This document shows, piece by piece, positions 1 through 13,156 of a stretch of DNA of 64,000 nt. Below the pieces are notes generated by a model. That model saw nothing but the letters and a program-made list of their open reading frames with translations, was not told the origin of the DNA and did no database searches. The position numbers and the translations under genes were made by a program. The first letter of the stretch is position 1; the number at the start of each line of letters is the position of its first letter. The DNA comes from Tubulanus polymorphus (Eukaryota; Nemertea; Palaeonemertea; Tubulaniformes; Tubulanidae): positions 18,322,001 through 18,386,000 of the forward strand of contig NC_134025.1 in assembly GCF_964204645.1 (NCBI RefSeq), in the 5' to 3' direction.

Positions 1-2249
1 ATCGACATGCAATTTTCAGCACAGCACAGCTGGTCTTTTAAGATATCCGTCTAATTTTTGTTGTAATCAACGCACAATAGATTCGTAGTTTGTTTGATAC
101 CTATAACACCTCACCTGACGATCTTAATCCATGTGCAAATCAGCCATAAAGTGAGAGTAAATTTCCGTCGATTCAACGGCGGCCATTTTGAAAACTTGTG
201 GAGGGTGCTGGCACCTGGGGACTGAGGCCAGGACAACAGCACAAACTAACAAAACGAAATGACGTAATTGAAAAAATTAAGAAATCAACACTTATTCACA
301 TTTTTCTTCATCCAGAATTTATTAATTATTTATCATGGAAAGCACGAAGATTTGAAATATACGTTGGAAAACCATCAAAAATAAATAGCCCATGGGCAAA
401 GTGTGGTTTACCTTAAAAATAGAGGTTGTTTGGGGTAAGGGCATTGGTTGAAAAATCTTTTTAATTCGTGAGTTCAAAGTTCTACAAGTTTAATTAAATA
501 TTGTATTTTATCTTTCTTAAAGGATTATCTTGTAGTCAAATAAGACCAAAGATATACATTTGCTTACAGTCCACATCCAAAATTTCGTAGTGTACAGGTA
601 GGCGCGGCATGGAAACTATTTTATATTTTCAAAGAAATATTTTCATAATATGAAACAATATTCAAATAAAATTCATGTGATGTCACATATCAGAGGGTGG
701 CTGAATGTATGGCCGCTGAAGCTTAAATACCGGTGCAGTAAGAAATTGGCGTATTAGATCGTTTGAAATCCTGGAATTTACCACTACAATATTCACACCT
801 CGACCTAAACCTTTAGTTTGCTGCTTAGTATTTTCAGTTCACAAGAAATTACAATTTATTACAAATTCTATCAAACAGAAAACACAGCGCTCATCTGCAG
901 ATGAAATGTCAAACGCGCCAGCAAGCAGCGTTACAGTATCACTATAGTCGTGTATACTGTGTGTTTGTGTTTGCAACAGTCTAATCTAATGATTTCCGCG
1001 CGCACGTGGAGGCCTTGTGTAAGTGAGTGTTCGCTTGCACTTCAGTGTCAATCAAATCAATCACCGGGTGTCGTGCCTTGACTGACCGGCGACTGGCAAC
1101 GATCTAAATCAACTACAGCGAACGTTTCAAACACATTATATATTATGTATTCATGGTTTGCTACAAAGAAAAAACAAACAAACATTTCAGCAACAATAAT
1201 TATGGTCATTTTTACTTCATGTACCACAAATTATAGCATTTGAAATAATTGATATAATCATATTTAAAGAGAGGCTACTCACAATTTCATGTTCACTGTG
1301 CGACATGTAGAGCTGACACTGAATACACAGATTTCTGATCAAACATTATATATGCCAAAAAGTTATTGAGCCGTTAAGGCATGATATAAGGCATTCACCT
1401 ACACGGAAATGCACAACTCATAAATCTATAATCCATATCAAAACTTGCAGAGTGTAAAAGCCGCAAAGAAAGCATGAAATTACAAATCATAACAAATACA
1501 GAAAAACCATAGCTAATGAATAATTTCTTATATGACAAAATCTTTTAATAATCTAATTATGAATTAAAGGTAATTTCTAACACCGGGTATTAAAATGAAA
1601 CAATACCTATTGCGGATAATAATTACTTTCTCACCAGCAATGAGCATTTGAAATTCGCACGTATACGGCACCTAGTCCAATTAAACGTTTGCCATTCTAT
1701 GGCTTTCCCATAATTATTTTAGTAGCGCCAGAATTCCCCGTATATCCCAAAAACAGCCAATCACATTCGCTCGTAGAGACAGCGCCCCCAATCGAGGTCA
1801 TTGCAATATTATACGCGAGAGCGAAGAATTTTCGCGCCAAAAACCGTTTTTCGTAGCATTTCTACAATGTTGACAATCTCATCCACGGAGGTTCGCTATG
1901 TCATCAATCGCATCGATTACACGTTGTTTAAGCTGAGAACCACAGAAACAAATGCTCACATAAAAAAACGTACTGCAATTTTACATGAATTGGCTCAATG
2001 CCAACTTCATATCGCTGACAAAGGTTAACCGATAAAAATTGTCGTTTCGTCTTGGAAGTTTTATAATAAATCCTTGGAGGTCACCTTGTCTATCATGCCA
2101 CATGTATGCAATGCAGAGAAATGGCGGCCAATGGCGAAATTTGTGGAGAAATTAATTTCTCAAAATAATGTTGATTAATCGCTCGAAACATACATAAATA
2201 TTTTTGAAGTGTTTCTTTTTTCAACTGTGTTTTGACCCTTGTCATTCTC

Positions 2250-2561
2250 AGGGGTTTGGCGATGGGCTTGGATTTTATTTTCGGGTTGTTAATAATCTCG
2301 CGAGAATGGCGCTAAATATGAACCGTGAATAAATTCAAAATATCACGGAAATACCTTGTGTTCATATTGTTTATTTATCCGCTTTAAAGTTCCGATAAAA
2401 AATTGGTCCTTAAGGATCATTATCAAATGGTCGTGACGCTCTATAAAAAATCAAAAGGGATGAAAACCCTTCAAGTCTCGTGCCAGCCAGAAAGTTGGGA
2501 CAGTCACGTGACTTAACGCTTTCTACCCAGAAATAAAATCCAAGCCAATCGCCAAACCCCT
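2250..2561. repeat. Fold-back repeat with 37-bp inverted arms
   Basis: The arm at 2250-2286 is matched in reverse complement by 2525-2561 with two or three mismatches; both contain GGGGTTTGGCGAT and a TTGGATTTTATTT block. About 238 bp lie between the arms. The layout suits a miniature inverted-repeat or fold-back transposon remnant. No target-site duplication was identified. Confidence 0.55.
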
Positions 2562-3496
2562 GTGTTGTCATCCCTAACGTTGGTATAAGCCTATCCAATT
2601 ATAAAAAGCTTAGGGTAGGTTCGGGAGTTTTCGTGCAGCGTCGGGGAATCCAGGCGGAAGTAAACATGGAAGCCCGTGACGTCATATAGCCTCATTTTCG
2701 CGTTTGTTTATTATTGTCTGCGGACGTTCGAAGTTGAAAGCAGTGAGTCTTTAGTTCAAATTCATACTTAAAATCAATGTTTCTTAATATATATTTATCA
2801 ATTTCCCGTTCTTAAAGTCCGCGGGAACCATGTGGTATATGATATCTATCACAAAACTTGATATAATTCATGATTTGATGCTTGAAACAACTCGCGGACC
2901 GGCCCAACTGTCAAAATGCTAATGAGGCATGTGCCCGTGACGTCAGATAATTTATGCGCAAGAAGGGCGTTGTGAAATCTTTACATTTGGAGGGACCATC
3001 TCACCATCTAGTTTCACTACGTGTCGGAGTTAGTTTTTGCGCAGTGTTATGATTTCACTCGCTGCAATTAAATAGGCCTACTGAGGTTGCGTCAGTTTTC
3101 GCGCAGTGACAAAATAAACTAAAAAAACACTCTTGTAATTGACATTATCATAAGTACCCAACGTACAAGTCCCTTTCCGACGTATTGTATGACCAATATC
3201 TATATAATATATGAAAATATAATATATCATTAAGCCTTATAGTTGAAGAAATAATTGCCATAATTTCTGGACCTTGATGTTTTGTGTCAAATGAATATGT
3301 TTCAAGGCCTAAATGCATATTATAAAAGTATGAATAAATTTTAGTTTGAAATACAACATGGTTTTGCGAGCAAGCATGCTGAATTGGCGACTCCTTCGCT
3401 AAGGCCTACTCTATAAGCATGGCCTTTGAAGTGGGCCGGGTATCTCGACCACATTCGAAATAGATAGGCCTAATACCCAGCCAGTTTAGATAGGCC

Positions 3497-3813
3497 TACC
3501 CTAAAAGACTTCTGATTTTCCTACAATAATTCTTATTCAATTTTTTATAGATTTCAGGATCTCTACAGAATTACAGTACTGTTAGCTATTTGTATTTTAT
3601 TTCGACACGTCAAGCCTACATTTGATTATAATTAGGTTAGTAGAGTGTTTAAATTAAAGAAATAGAAAAAACCCTACCCTTAACCAAAAGACTTTTGATT
3701 TTCCAGCAATTATTCTTATTCGATTTTTTTCAGATTTCAGGATCTCTGCGGATTCTCTTTTTGTCACTTTTACTCGGCGGTTCCTAGTTATAATTAGGTG
3801 AGTACGTGTTTGA
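3497..3813 (+). repeat. Diverged direct duplication, about 150 bp per copy
   Basis: Two head-to-tail copies, about 3497-3653 and 3675-3813. Both hold, in order, CCAAAAGACTT-like, TGATTTTCC, ATTCTTATTC, CAGATTTCAGGATCTCT and TTATAATTAGGTKAGTA blocks. The second copy lost part of the middle. An ATTTCAG followed later by GGTRAGTA looks like a duplicated small exon with acceptor and donor sites, but no protein is recognisable. Confidence 0.55.
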
Positions 3814-5882
3814 ATAAATCTTTTTCTGCCTGAAATTTGGGTAACCTATACATGTTACACACACGCAATCAATCGCAATATTTTGGTGGATTTCACATTT
3901 AGTGGATCATTTTAACCATTTTACTCCATTACATATCATTATTCCTGAAAGATATTTTCCTTTTCACGTGACAGCTTAGAAGATCAACACATGGACTTGA
4001 ATGATGAGGGGAAACGAGAATTAAAGATCAGAATATTGATTATTTTGCCATAGGGGAGGGTGACCTGATTTCGGCACAGTAAATCTTTACGGCAATTTTC
4101 TATCTGAATTATATGCAATTCATGATAAATAATCACTTACTGGATAACCATATCATTTAGAGACCGTAACATGAGTTTAATGCCTAAATATTGTTACTCC
4201 GGGTCAGGCTTTTAAAAAGTTATGAGGATTCAACAAAATCGGACGATTTTTAAAAATTTTTGACCTGAATTCGGCACAGTATTCCCTAAATTCGGCACCG
4301 CGTACCTGACTTCAGCAGTGAGTTTAAAATTGATCTTTATACAGATTACTGGGCCTGTATCGGCTTTTCTTAAAAAGTAAGGCCCCGTAATCTGTATTAT
4401 GTTTATGTGCATATTAATGAGGTGCATTGAATTGAAAACTTATACATAATCAGATGAAACGGTGATGTTTCAGCGTATAATTTTCAATGTAAATTGGCAC
4501 TTAGCCAGCCAGCTGTTCCGTACTGGTTTAAACTATGTAAAAATTCTAACTTTGAAAGCCTCATCACAAGTGTTAAATTGGTAATGTTCAGCATTTTGAA
4601 AGTAATGTGGGCCTGTAAGGCGAAGTTTCTTAGGGGAGGAATCGTCTTCTGGAACAAAGACAAGGCGGCAAGAGAAATGAAACTTAAGCTTGTATTTTAC
4701 AGCCTGTTAATTCATGGTAAGTAGTAGGATGCTTTTCATCGACACTTGTACAACAAAATCAGAGTTTCCATCCTATCATGTCTGTTGGGTCATTGAAATT
4801 GATTGAAGTTTGCTAAAAGTGAACAAATTTTATTCGTTGTAACAATAATATATTTAATATCAATTATTCAAATAAATTTTGAATGGCCTTGGCCTCAGCA
4901 GGCAATATTTCATTCATAGAGATAGATAGAAACGAAAATTCAATTTTTTATTCAATAACAGACAAAATAACAAATCACATTAAAATCAATATTACTAGGC
5001 CTACTATCAAATCATATCAGGTCATTGCACAGAAAATGTCATTGGTGTTTTCATACTCTCTACATTCAATGAAAGCTGGCATCGTTGATTGATGATGCGG
5101 GGTGGAGAAAGCACCATAATGACCCCTGATACCGGGTGACCTTCGATGTCTTCGGTCCATACAAATAAATTTCTTCGCTGGAGCTGTTCCAAAAACTTGA
5201 TCTGCAGCGAAGAGCTCTCGGGCAACATTTTTTCGACCTGAAATGAACATTGCAGTCTAGTGTTACAGTATCAGCAAATCCTCTGTCACGGCCCATCCAT
5301 TCTTGTACTTACTATTCCAAAATAGAGGTGATTTTTTCCTCGTTCACCCTTTTGAGCAATTGCAACATAAGAATCAGCTCTGAAGATGTAAATTCAATAA
5401 TAAGAATTATTTTGGGACTTCACTTAAATCCTTCCAAGAACAATAACCGGGAACCGTTGAATCACAATCACGGACTACTCGATCAAGGCTTCAGAACCAT
5501 ACAATGTTATTTGGATTTCATTAACTAATCATCTGTTTTGATCATTTATTTACAGAGTACCTAGTTCGCAAAGGTTACCTTAGTTTCTGGTGTGTATCCT
5601 CTAATGATGGTATAGGGCTGCTATTTTCAGCTGGGACATCTGTGGATGTAACTGCATTGTTGTGCTGCTGAGGAAGTAAGAACACTTAACTAAACATGAG
5701 AAAAATACAAAAAATCTTTAGAAATAAAGAAGTTTCACGCACATCAAGTCTACTCTCCATTACTTCGATTGCTGGGCATGTCGTTTGTTTTTTTGCAGGT
5801 AAAGTTTTTTGTAATAATGGAAGAAATATGCATGGTAGGTGCTGGGTAACAATCATTAGGATACATCATAGCAATTAAACTT

Positions 5883-8607
5883 ACCTTGGTGATAGTTTTG
5901 AATTTCTTATTTCGAGGTTCTTGTGACTTCTTCTCTTCTCGTAAACACTTTTCAACGTATGCTTCATCCGATGTTATAACGATATAATTTGCAGTCAGCC
6001 TACAGGGTTTGGGTTGACAGGGTTTACGCGGTTCAGCTTGAGGGTATTTAAGAATATCGCTTAGTTTACTTGATCTTGAAGAGGTGTTATCAAATGGAAA
6101 GTAGCCACTTTGCTACAAAATAGAAATTTCGAGGTCAGGACGGATGGATTTATTTTATTAAATCTATTCACTTGTCACTCACCAATGATTTTTCTTTTCC
6201 ATGTCATATATAACGCATCACTCAACAAATCGAACCCCTGTTGATATCTTTTGTCATACTTGGCCAGTTGTTGTTTTGTGAGAGTGCTCTCAATCACAGA
6301 AAGTGCTCTATCAGCTGGACAGGCCTTAGTGATACTCACTCCCGTTGCAAGATCCTGTAAACCGATTTTGAATATATTCAAGGCCTCCTATGAAATATCT
6401 TAATCTTTTGATATGATATTATTTCTCATCTCAGTCTTACATCAGTCATATCAGTCTGGTTATCGTTAATTTGTCCTACTATCTGGTTAATTTCAGTTTC
6501 TCCCACTATACTGTTGCATGAATTCATCTGAAAATGAAAATATTTTATTGCTACCAAACGTGAGGACGGTAACATTTCTACTTTCATGATTTTACCTCCT
6601 TGTTAATGTTTTCAGGTTGATGGAATTCGGGCATTTCACTGTTATCTAAAAACAAAATATGTAAGTACTAATTGAAGGTTTTGGTTAGTTGTCGATTACC
6701 TGTCTCCCCCAGTATTATAATTACCTCCATGATCAATGATTTCAGTTCATCAACTGTTGCTGAATGAACGTACGCATCAGTGGGAATTGCCAGAGGATTA
6801 TATGGGTATAATCCAGTGGGCCTGAAACCAGTCGAGTCCCTTCTCTTAGAAGAATAATTACTTGTATCATATTGAATACCGGTAGTTTGTTTTGATAACG
6901 ATATGCGCCTTCACGCACGCCACCGCGCGTCAGCCTGATTGCTGCAGTGCGTTAATCAATAGACTGTTACACACACACTTAGGTATAATACACTACCATA
7001 CAGTGATGTAATGTATTAAGCGCTGCTATGAGCGCGCATATATGAATACATCGTTTTAAATGAAGCTGTGTCAAAATGAAAGCAGTTTTTTTTCATTAAA
7101 TAAATTTATTTATCATGAATAATTATTCAAACTGTTATAGCAGTGAGAAGATGAACACTGTCTTTTTTTGTCTGGTAGAATCAATATTTCTTGTGACCTG
7201 AAAATACTTAGTAGAAAACTGTAATCGGCGTATAAGTCGAGGTCAATAATTAAGTGGTAAAATCAAGGGTAAAAAACTCAACTTATACGCCGGTTTTTAC
7301 GGTATCTGCCATGAGTGTTGAGCAAGTGGAGTTCCAGGCCTTTTTAGTGGCCCAAAAACAGTTCTGAAAATATTTTAATAGAATTATATGCCATAATAAT
7401 AAAACAAAGACAATAATTAAACGGATAATTCATAACAAATGGTTTGTCACCTATCTAAAGGCTTGAGCCAATTGCTTGTGTGCGACGGAAGTTCAACGAT
7501 CACTATTCTATTTTCTCTGGCTTTCTCTATTAACTCAACAAAATTGTGGCTATTGTGACCATTAACGATAAGAAGTTGTGGCCGTTCACTCCCAATAGCT
7601 TTAAGGAAGTTTTCCTCAAACCTAAGTAGAACAATACCCTGTAAGAAAAAGTTATATTGATTGAAGTTTCTGTGCAGTAATTACCTATTCCTGGCATCAC
7701 TCATGATCTCGACATTTCTCTTTTCAGGGGTATACCGATACATGAAAATATACACCTACTTGTTTCGTCCAACCGCTGTCACTTGCACTGATATTCCAAT
7801 TCTTCAGCGCCCTTTCAACATCAAATCCAGTGACTGCCAGCCGGGTTTTTCCTTTCACCATGATATGTGGGTTCAGGATTTGCCTGACTGCTGACGTGCA
7901 GCCAATCACTGTAAAGAGCTCGATATAGCAGGTACTGTCTTTACTCCACGCCTGAAATTAATTATCTTCAATTTGCATGAAATATATCAAAACTGAATGG
8001 CCTTAACCTTCATTTCATTTGATTCCATGCTGATTTTTTTACTATGACTTAATTAATATTATTACCTTTCAACAACTTGCGGTGGAGAAAAATCCATTTG
8101 GAACCCGGACTCATCCATATTCCAAATATGGCGCGGCTGAAAATCTTATCCGTCGATGACACCGTGATATGAATGAAAAAACTTCATAACTCGAACAGGT
8201 TGCATGCCTGCCATTCTTACTAGCAGTTGACTCTGGTGTCCTCAGTGCTAAGTCTGGGTGGCGTTTCTTGAAACCTCTCCACCATTTCTCCGAAGGATTA
8301 CCACCTAAAAATGGCTTTCCTTTTTATCTGCAATTTTTCCAGCGTACCTCAACAATGTTTGTTTTTTGAATCCCATGCCCATCTGTGACCTATTGCAGGC
8401 AAAATCCACTAGCTCCCTCTCCTCTTGATGGTTTAGTGTCGTTTGTCCTATTTTTGCCCCCATTTCGATTCTTCCTTTGATTATATCTTGCAGTGTAGAA
8501 CGAGGTACACCAAATTGTTTGGCAGCAGTTTTGATAGGCATACCACCATTAATGGCATCGATAGCATTTGCTTTCTGATCAACAGAATATTGAAGATACC
8601 GATTCAT
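5883..8607 (-). pseudogene. Pogo-like transposase, fragmented (psq-type HTH plus DDE_1)
   Basis: The first block (8607-8305) opens MNRYLQYSVDQKANAIDAIN and shows a psq helix-turn-helix with the AAKQFGVPRSTLQDIIKG recognition region. Further blocks lie in shifting frames: a CENP-B/HTH-like part ending NPSEKWWRGFKKRHPDL (about 8300-8240), IWNMDESGFQMDF with the first DDE aspartate (about 8130-8070), the ITV..C..A segment (about 7909-7725), and NGHNSHN..LPSHTSNWLKPLDR (about 7640-7445). C-terminal blocks GFRPTGLYPYNPLAIP (about 6845-6740) and a Lys/Pro-rich tail (to 5883) follow. The second catalytic position reads NGH where this family normally has DGH, so the enzyme is dead or altered. Gaps between blocks could be introns or decay. 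Confidence 0.75.
7217..7303. repeat. Short palindromic MITE-like insert inside the pogo element
   Basis: Near-palindrome in which CGGCGTATAAGTCGAG on the left is matched by CTCAACTTATACGCCGG on the right, both arms ending in an ACTGTAA/TTTTTACGGTA-like terminus. Such CGTATAAGTCGA inverted miniatures are common in animal genomes (recollection, not a search). Confidence 0.5.
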
Positions 8608-8639
8608 CTGAAATTTGTTTCATTTAATTAGATGAAATG

Positions 8640-9540
8640 AAAATTTATTCAAAACTTTTGTCATTCAAAATTGTCATGTCATTTAAGTTGCAATAAATAT
8701 TCCATTAGAAAAATAAAGTTTGATCTCAATAGATAACTACTTCCATTCCTTGCAGAAATTGTAACTTTATATAGCTTCAAATAATATTGATGGAAGCCTT
8801 TGAAATTAAAATGCACATTTCAATAAATAGAATTATATTGATGATAAACGAATTTTTAAACATTTAAAAAAATATTTTCTCATAATTGAATCAATAAAGT
8901 ATAAATTGAATTGAATTTATTCATCGTTTTATTAAAAAAAGTTTTCAACTTTGATGTTGTATGTCTTAAGTTGTATATCGTAAGTTTATGCTGTCTGCTT
9001 GATTTGAGGATAATGGACTGGATATATAGTCATTTTAGATGGTGTTGATACGCGGTGATAAATTTATTGAATTTAGTAGGCCTATGCCACGAGTATGGAA
9101 GTGAGATAGGATCATCATTTCAGCAGTCAGTGTACCTGAATTAGGCGTACTAGTTGCCGTATATTTTTGAAACCGAGTGCCGAATTCGGGTACAAGTAGT
9201 AAAACATGTATATTTTTGGCAGCTAATCAATCTTTTAAGCATAGAGTCGATAATTAAAGCTATTTTTTATCACTTCAGATTGTACTATGTACCTTCAATT
9301 TATATTTACGATTGTAGATGACGCCAAAAATAATACAAAACTAGGTCAAATCCTAGTAAAAACAGCGACGGGTCAGCAGCTAGCAGAAGCGATTTCTTAG
9401 TCATCATAAAAGGCGCGATTAACATAAACTCCTCCCCCTAACCAATAAAATTTCTTTAACATTCAGGTGTCAAGAATATGGCCTTTGACCTTAACCATTG
9501 ATATAAGATTTGCCATATTAGGTATCTCGTCAATTGACGT
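8640..9540. other. Unassigned interior and subterminal repeats of the pogo element
   Basis: Upstream of the transposase start the sequence is AT-rich with no defended frame. Near 9136-9185 it carries two CCTGAATTAGG/CCGAATTCGGGTAC words related to the terminal repeat, in the fashion of subterminal transposase-binding repeats. Confidence 0.45.
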
Positions 9541-10020
9541 GTTTATAACTGTGCCGAATTTAGGTCACCCTCCCCTACTTGAATTTATTTTCAGACAAAA
9601 TGCTTTGTACATGTACAAAGGATAATTTCGTAAGTATCTTTAAATTGTATAATTTTGGTTTCTTTATTTGGGTACAATGAGAACATGCAATTGCTTATTA
9701 CTGTTCGTTTCAATTTGATACTCCAGATAAACGGAAATTTCTCAAGATTGGCGTGGAATAAGTCAGTGTAATGGGATTAAATCTAATTTCTAACCACCTT
9801 CATATAAAATCTCATTAACACAAGCACATTCTTGCTGTTCGCCTATTTCCACACGAATTTGAAATTATGAATTAATTTTCTTCAGTTGCTACTCTTTCAT
9901 ACTCGACCTGAAACCTCACCAAAATCACAGAACATGTTATGGGCTACAACTTTCCAATTGATTGTGGAAACACAATATGCTTAGGTATTAATATAATGTG
10001 CAAAAACTTTTTCCCACTTA

Positions 10021-10558
10021 CGAATGAGTACTGGTGACACCAAGATGGTCGCCAATTGCGTCATAATTAGCTGATGAAAAATACCTGTCTCAGGTATAAA
10101 ACATCCCTTTCCAAAGAATACCCATCACAAATTGCAATGAGAAATGGCAAACCAGTATGAAGCTACAGGACTCAGGATTCGGGCCAAAATTAACATTTTT
10201 GGGCACTGAAAAGGTCATAGGACGGCCATCTTGAGTCTGATCGACCTAATTTTTGTTATGCCCTGGGGGGATTCACATATATCCAAAAGATCAAGCTAAT
10301 TGATCAAAGCGTCTTCAAAATTTCCCTCAAAAAGTTAAAAATGTGTAAAAAGTGCTGATTTTGGCGAACAACAATGGCTGCCAGTCGGCCATCTTGATTC
10401 TGACAGGGCCAGTTTTTGGGCTGAAGATGGGTCTAGGGTAAATACATGTGTAACCCAAATATCAAAACGTTGCCTTGAAGCGTCCTTGAAACGGACGACG
10501 GACGAAATGTGAACGCAATAGCCCGCTTGGACTAAAGTCTATGTAACAACGTATAAAA
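10021..10558 (+). repeat. Interspersed repeat ending CGGACGACGGACGAAATG
   Basis: Contains repeated ATGGCTGCCA/CGGCCATCTTG(A) words and a 3' part with ACGGACGACGGACGAAATG then GCAATAGCCCGC. This resembles a high-copy noncoding repeat I associate with molluscan and other lophotrochozoan genomes. No coding potential. It abuts the truncated 5' end of the gypsy element. Confidence 0.45.
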
Positions 10559-10563
10559 GACTT

Positions 10564-12830
10564 ATGTTCAGTATAAGTTCAGCCCCGGAACTCTTCCAAC
10601 ATGTCGTAAAGCAGGTTCTTGCTGATTGTCCGGGCGTCGCGAACATTTCAGATGACTTGATTATTCACAGGAAAGGGGACGATGAGCACGATGCTCGTCT
10701 TATCAAAGTGCTGGAAACTTTAGCAAAAAAACGGACTCACTGTGAATCTGCCGAAATGCCACATACGTTTACCCGAGATAGAGTATGTTGGTCATATTCT
10801 CGGAGCCAATGGTATATCTCTGACAAAAGATCGCGTGAAAGCTGTTCTCGAGGCAAGGAAGCCGAATTCCGCATCTGAAGTCCGGAGCTTCCTGGGCTTG
10901 GTGAATTTCAGTAGTTGATTCATCAATAATTTGTCGACAATCGCGGATCCGTTGAGACAGCTCACCCGAAACGGCGTATCATTCCACTGGGGTAAAGAAC
11001 ACGACCGTGCGTTTGATAAGCTGAAACTAGAGCTCGGCAAAGCAGGTACACTAGCGTATTTCGAAAAGGGTGCCCCGACTGAAATTATAGTCGACGCCAG
11101 CCCAGTTGGTCTGGGGGCAATGTTAGTGCAAACGCAGGACTAGGTAAAACGCGTCGTGTATTATGCAAATCGCAGCCTATCTCAGGTTGAGAGGCGTTAT
11201 TCGCAAACGGAGAGAGAGGTGCTGGGAATCGTGTGGGCATGTGAGAGATTCCACACGTTTCTTTACGGTATACGGTTCGATATCGTTACGGATCATAAAC
11301 CTCTGACTTTCATTTATTCGCCAAGGTCTAAACCATGCGCGCGGATTGAGAGGTGGGTATTACGTTTGCAACCCTATGACTTCACCGTCAAGCATATTCC
11401 CGGTAAAGAAATGGCCGCAGACACGCTGTCGCGGCTGATTAATCCATTGGACGGAAACGACGACAATATGGGCGAGGAGTATGTGCGGTTTATCGTAGCT
11501 CACGCTACGCCAGTCGCGCTGAAGGTTTCAGAGATCGGCAGAGCATCCGAGTCTGACGAGAAGCTACAAATCGTCAGAGAGTGCATCGAGATGGATAAGT
11601 GGCACGACTGTCCGCCGGGGTATAAGAACGTTCGGACTGAACTTTGCGCAGTCGATAACCTGATCTTACGGGGCTGCCGTATCATCCCCGAATCACTATG
11701 GAAACGCGTCGTGAACCTCGCGCTAGAGGGCCATCAAGGGATCGTGAAAACGAAGCGTCGGTTGAGAGCGAAAGTATGGTGGCCGGGCATAGATCGTGAT
11801 GCAGAGAGAGTTGTGAACCCATGCCGGGGTTGCCAACTTGTTAGTCTGCCGTCTAGACCGGAACCGATGAAAAGGTACGAGCTGCCGGCTGGGCCGTGGC
11901 AGGATACCGCCGCAGACCTCCTTGGCCCGATGCCGGGAGGGGAATACGTATTGGCAATTATCGATTATAATAGCCGATTCTTGGGAGTCGAGATAATCAG
12001 GGATGTAAGGTCCCGCAAGATAATACGTTGTTTAGATAAGATATTGGCAGCGTTTGGGTTACCAAGGTCGCTGAAAACTGACAACGGGAGGCAATTCATC
12101 TCGGAAGAATTCGAACATTACCTGGCCGAAAATAATATCGAGCACAGGTTAAGCCCCCCCATCTGGCCACAGGCTAATGGGGAGATAGAACGGCAAAATA
12201 GGACATTACTAAAGAGCATGCGGATTGCGCAAGCGGAGGGTAAGGACTGGCAGGGAGCACTGTAGGCCTATAAGTTATTATTAGCTTACCACTCCACTCC
12301 GCGAGAAAAGACCGGTGTATCGCCATCCAAGATTATGTTTGGCCGGGAAATCCGTACAAAATTGCCTGAGTTCGGCGATCGAGAATATGTCTCAGATCAG
12401 GCCGTCAGAGATCGCGATAGAGAGGAGAAACAAAAAGGCAAAGATTACGCAGATAGGCCTACGCATCGTCGAGCTAAACCAAGCGATCTGAAATCTGGTG
12501 ATCACGTATTGATCGAACAGAGAAAAGAGAATAAACTGTTACGCGGATAAGCCCTTAGTAGTAGTTAGCAGGGACGATAAAGGCGTAACGGTTCAATCTG
12601 AGAGCGGTAACCAGTACGTCAGAAATCCCGCTCACCTAAAGAAATTCGTAGAGGCGGATGATGCTGACGAGAAATCTAATTCCGATTCTGACATCGAGTC
12701 CAGGCCCGACGGTATAGTCACCGATTCTGGCTTGCTCGATTCGGAGTTGCCGGCTGACGATCAACCGGTACAAACGAGATCAGGTCGAAACGTACGCGTA
12801 CCGGCTAGATTTAAAGATTACGTGTATTGA
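10564..12830 (+). pseudogene. pol: Gypsy pol remnant: RT end, RNase H, integrase
   Basis: The RT thumb side shows SAPELFQHVVKQVL and the ISDDLIIH motif. A frameshift near 10750-10880 is followed by the connection region (10931-11143). An in-frame TAG at 11141-11143 precedes RNase H, which has YYANRSLSQVERRYSQTEREVLG and VTDHKPLTF. Integrase follows with an H2C2 zinc-binding region (H and CRGCQ) and the DDE core: Asp in TAADLLG, Asp in KTDNGRQF and Glu in ANGEIERQN. A second in-frame TAG at 12263-12265 and a third stop at 12548 break the C-terminus; homologous reading continues to about 12830. The element cannot make a functional polyprotein. Confidence 0.85.
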
Positions 12831-13156
12831 TGAATTAATTCGTAGCAGCTGTATCTTAATTTGTTAAGGGAATTTTGGATGATGTCTGAGTTTGGTATTT
12901 GCTTATATGAAGTTCCAATTAGTAGGACCCTAAGTCAAGTTATAAGTTTAGCGATAGTTGGGTTACGGGAGTAGTTTAGTCACTAGAACGGTGTTTGGAC
13001 TTAATAATGTTTAATTTAGATACTTGTAGTTTTTGATTTTATGTCCATATAGTTTGATTAGACTGGTGTTACTTGTGGTTAACGGGAAATACAAATTATT
13101 CGTATTATAGGTTTTTAGTTTTGTAAGTTCATTCAAAATCTGGTAAAAGGATAGAT

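Larger units (their letters stand above)
1..4050. other. Unassigned AT-rich DNA without a supported gene
   Basis: No open frame here looks like a conserved protein; frames are short and AT-driven (the longest are about 60-75 codons). Two CRE-like TGACGTCA/TGACGTCAG words occur near 2677 and 2938 in a somewhat GC-richer stretch, which could belong to a host promoter, but no downstream exon can be defended. The only clear structures are the fold-back at 2250-2561 and the direct duplication at 3497-3813. Confidence 0.5.
4053..9575 (-). mobile_element. Degenerate pogo-like (Tc1/mariner superfamily) DNA transposon
   Basis: Terminal inverted repeats start GGGGAGGGTGACCT at 4053 and end with the reverse complement at 9575. 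The TA dinucleotides at 4051-4052 and 9576-9577 are the expected target duplication. The repeats continue with an AATTCGGCACAGT block, and related CTGAATTCGGCAC words recur subterminally (about 4261-4310 and 9136-9185). The transposase remnant on the minus strand (5883-8607) belongs to the psq-HTH/DDE_1 family. The element is about 5.5 kb, long for a pogo element, because the coding region is split by what look like introns and secondary insertions. Confidence 0.8.

Noticed and set aside
198-416. 72-codon frame on the plus strand
   Set aside because: No recognisable domain, single short frame in AT-rich DNA, no start context or splice support.
1801-2028. 75-codon frame on the plus strand
   Set aside because: Non-ATG-like start context and no family resemblance; expected by chance at this composition.
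5017-5296. Three overlapping minus-strand frames within the pogo element
   Set aside because: Mutually overlapping, no shared motif, and unrelated to the transposase blocks.
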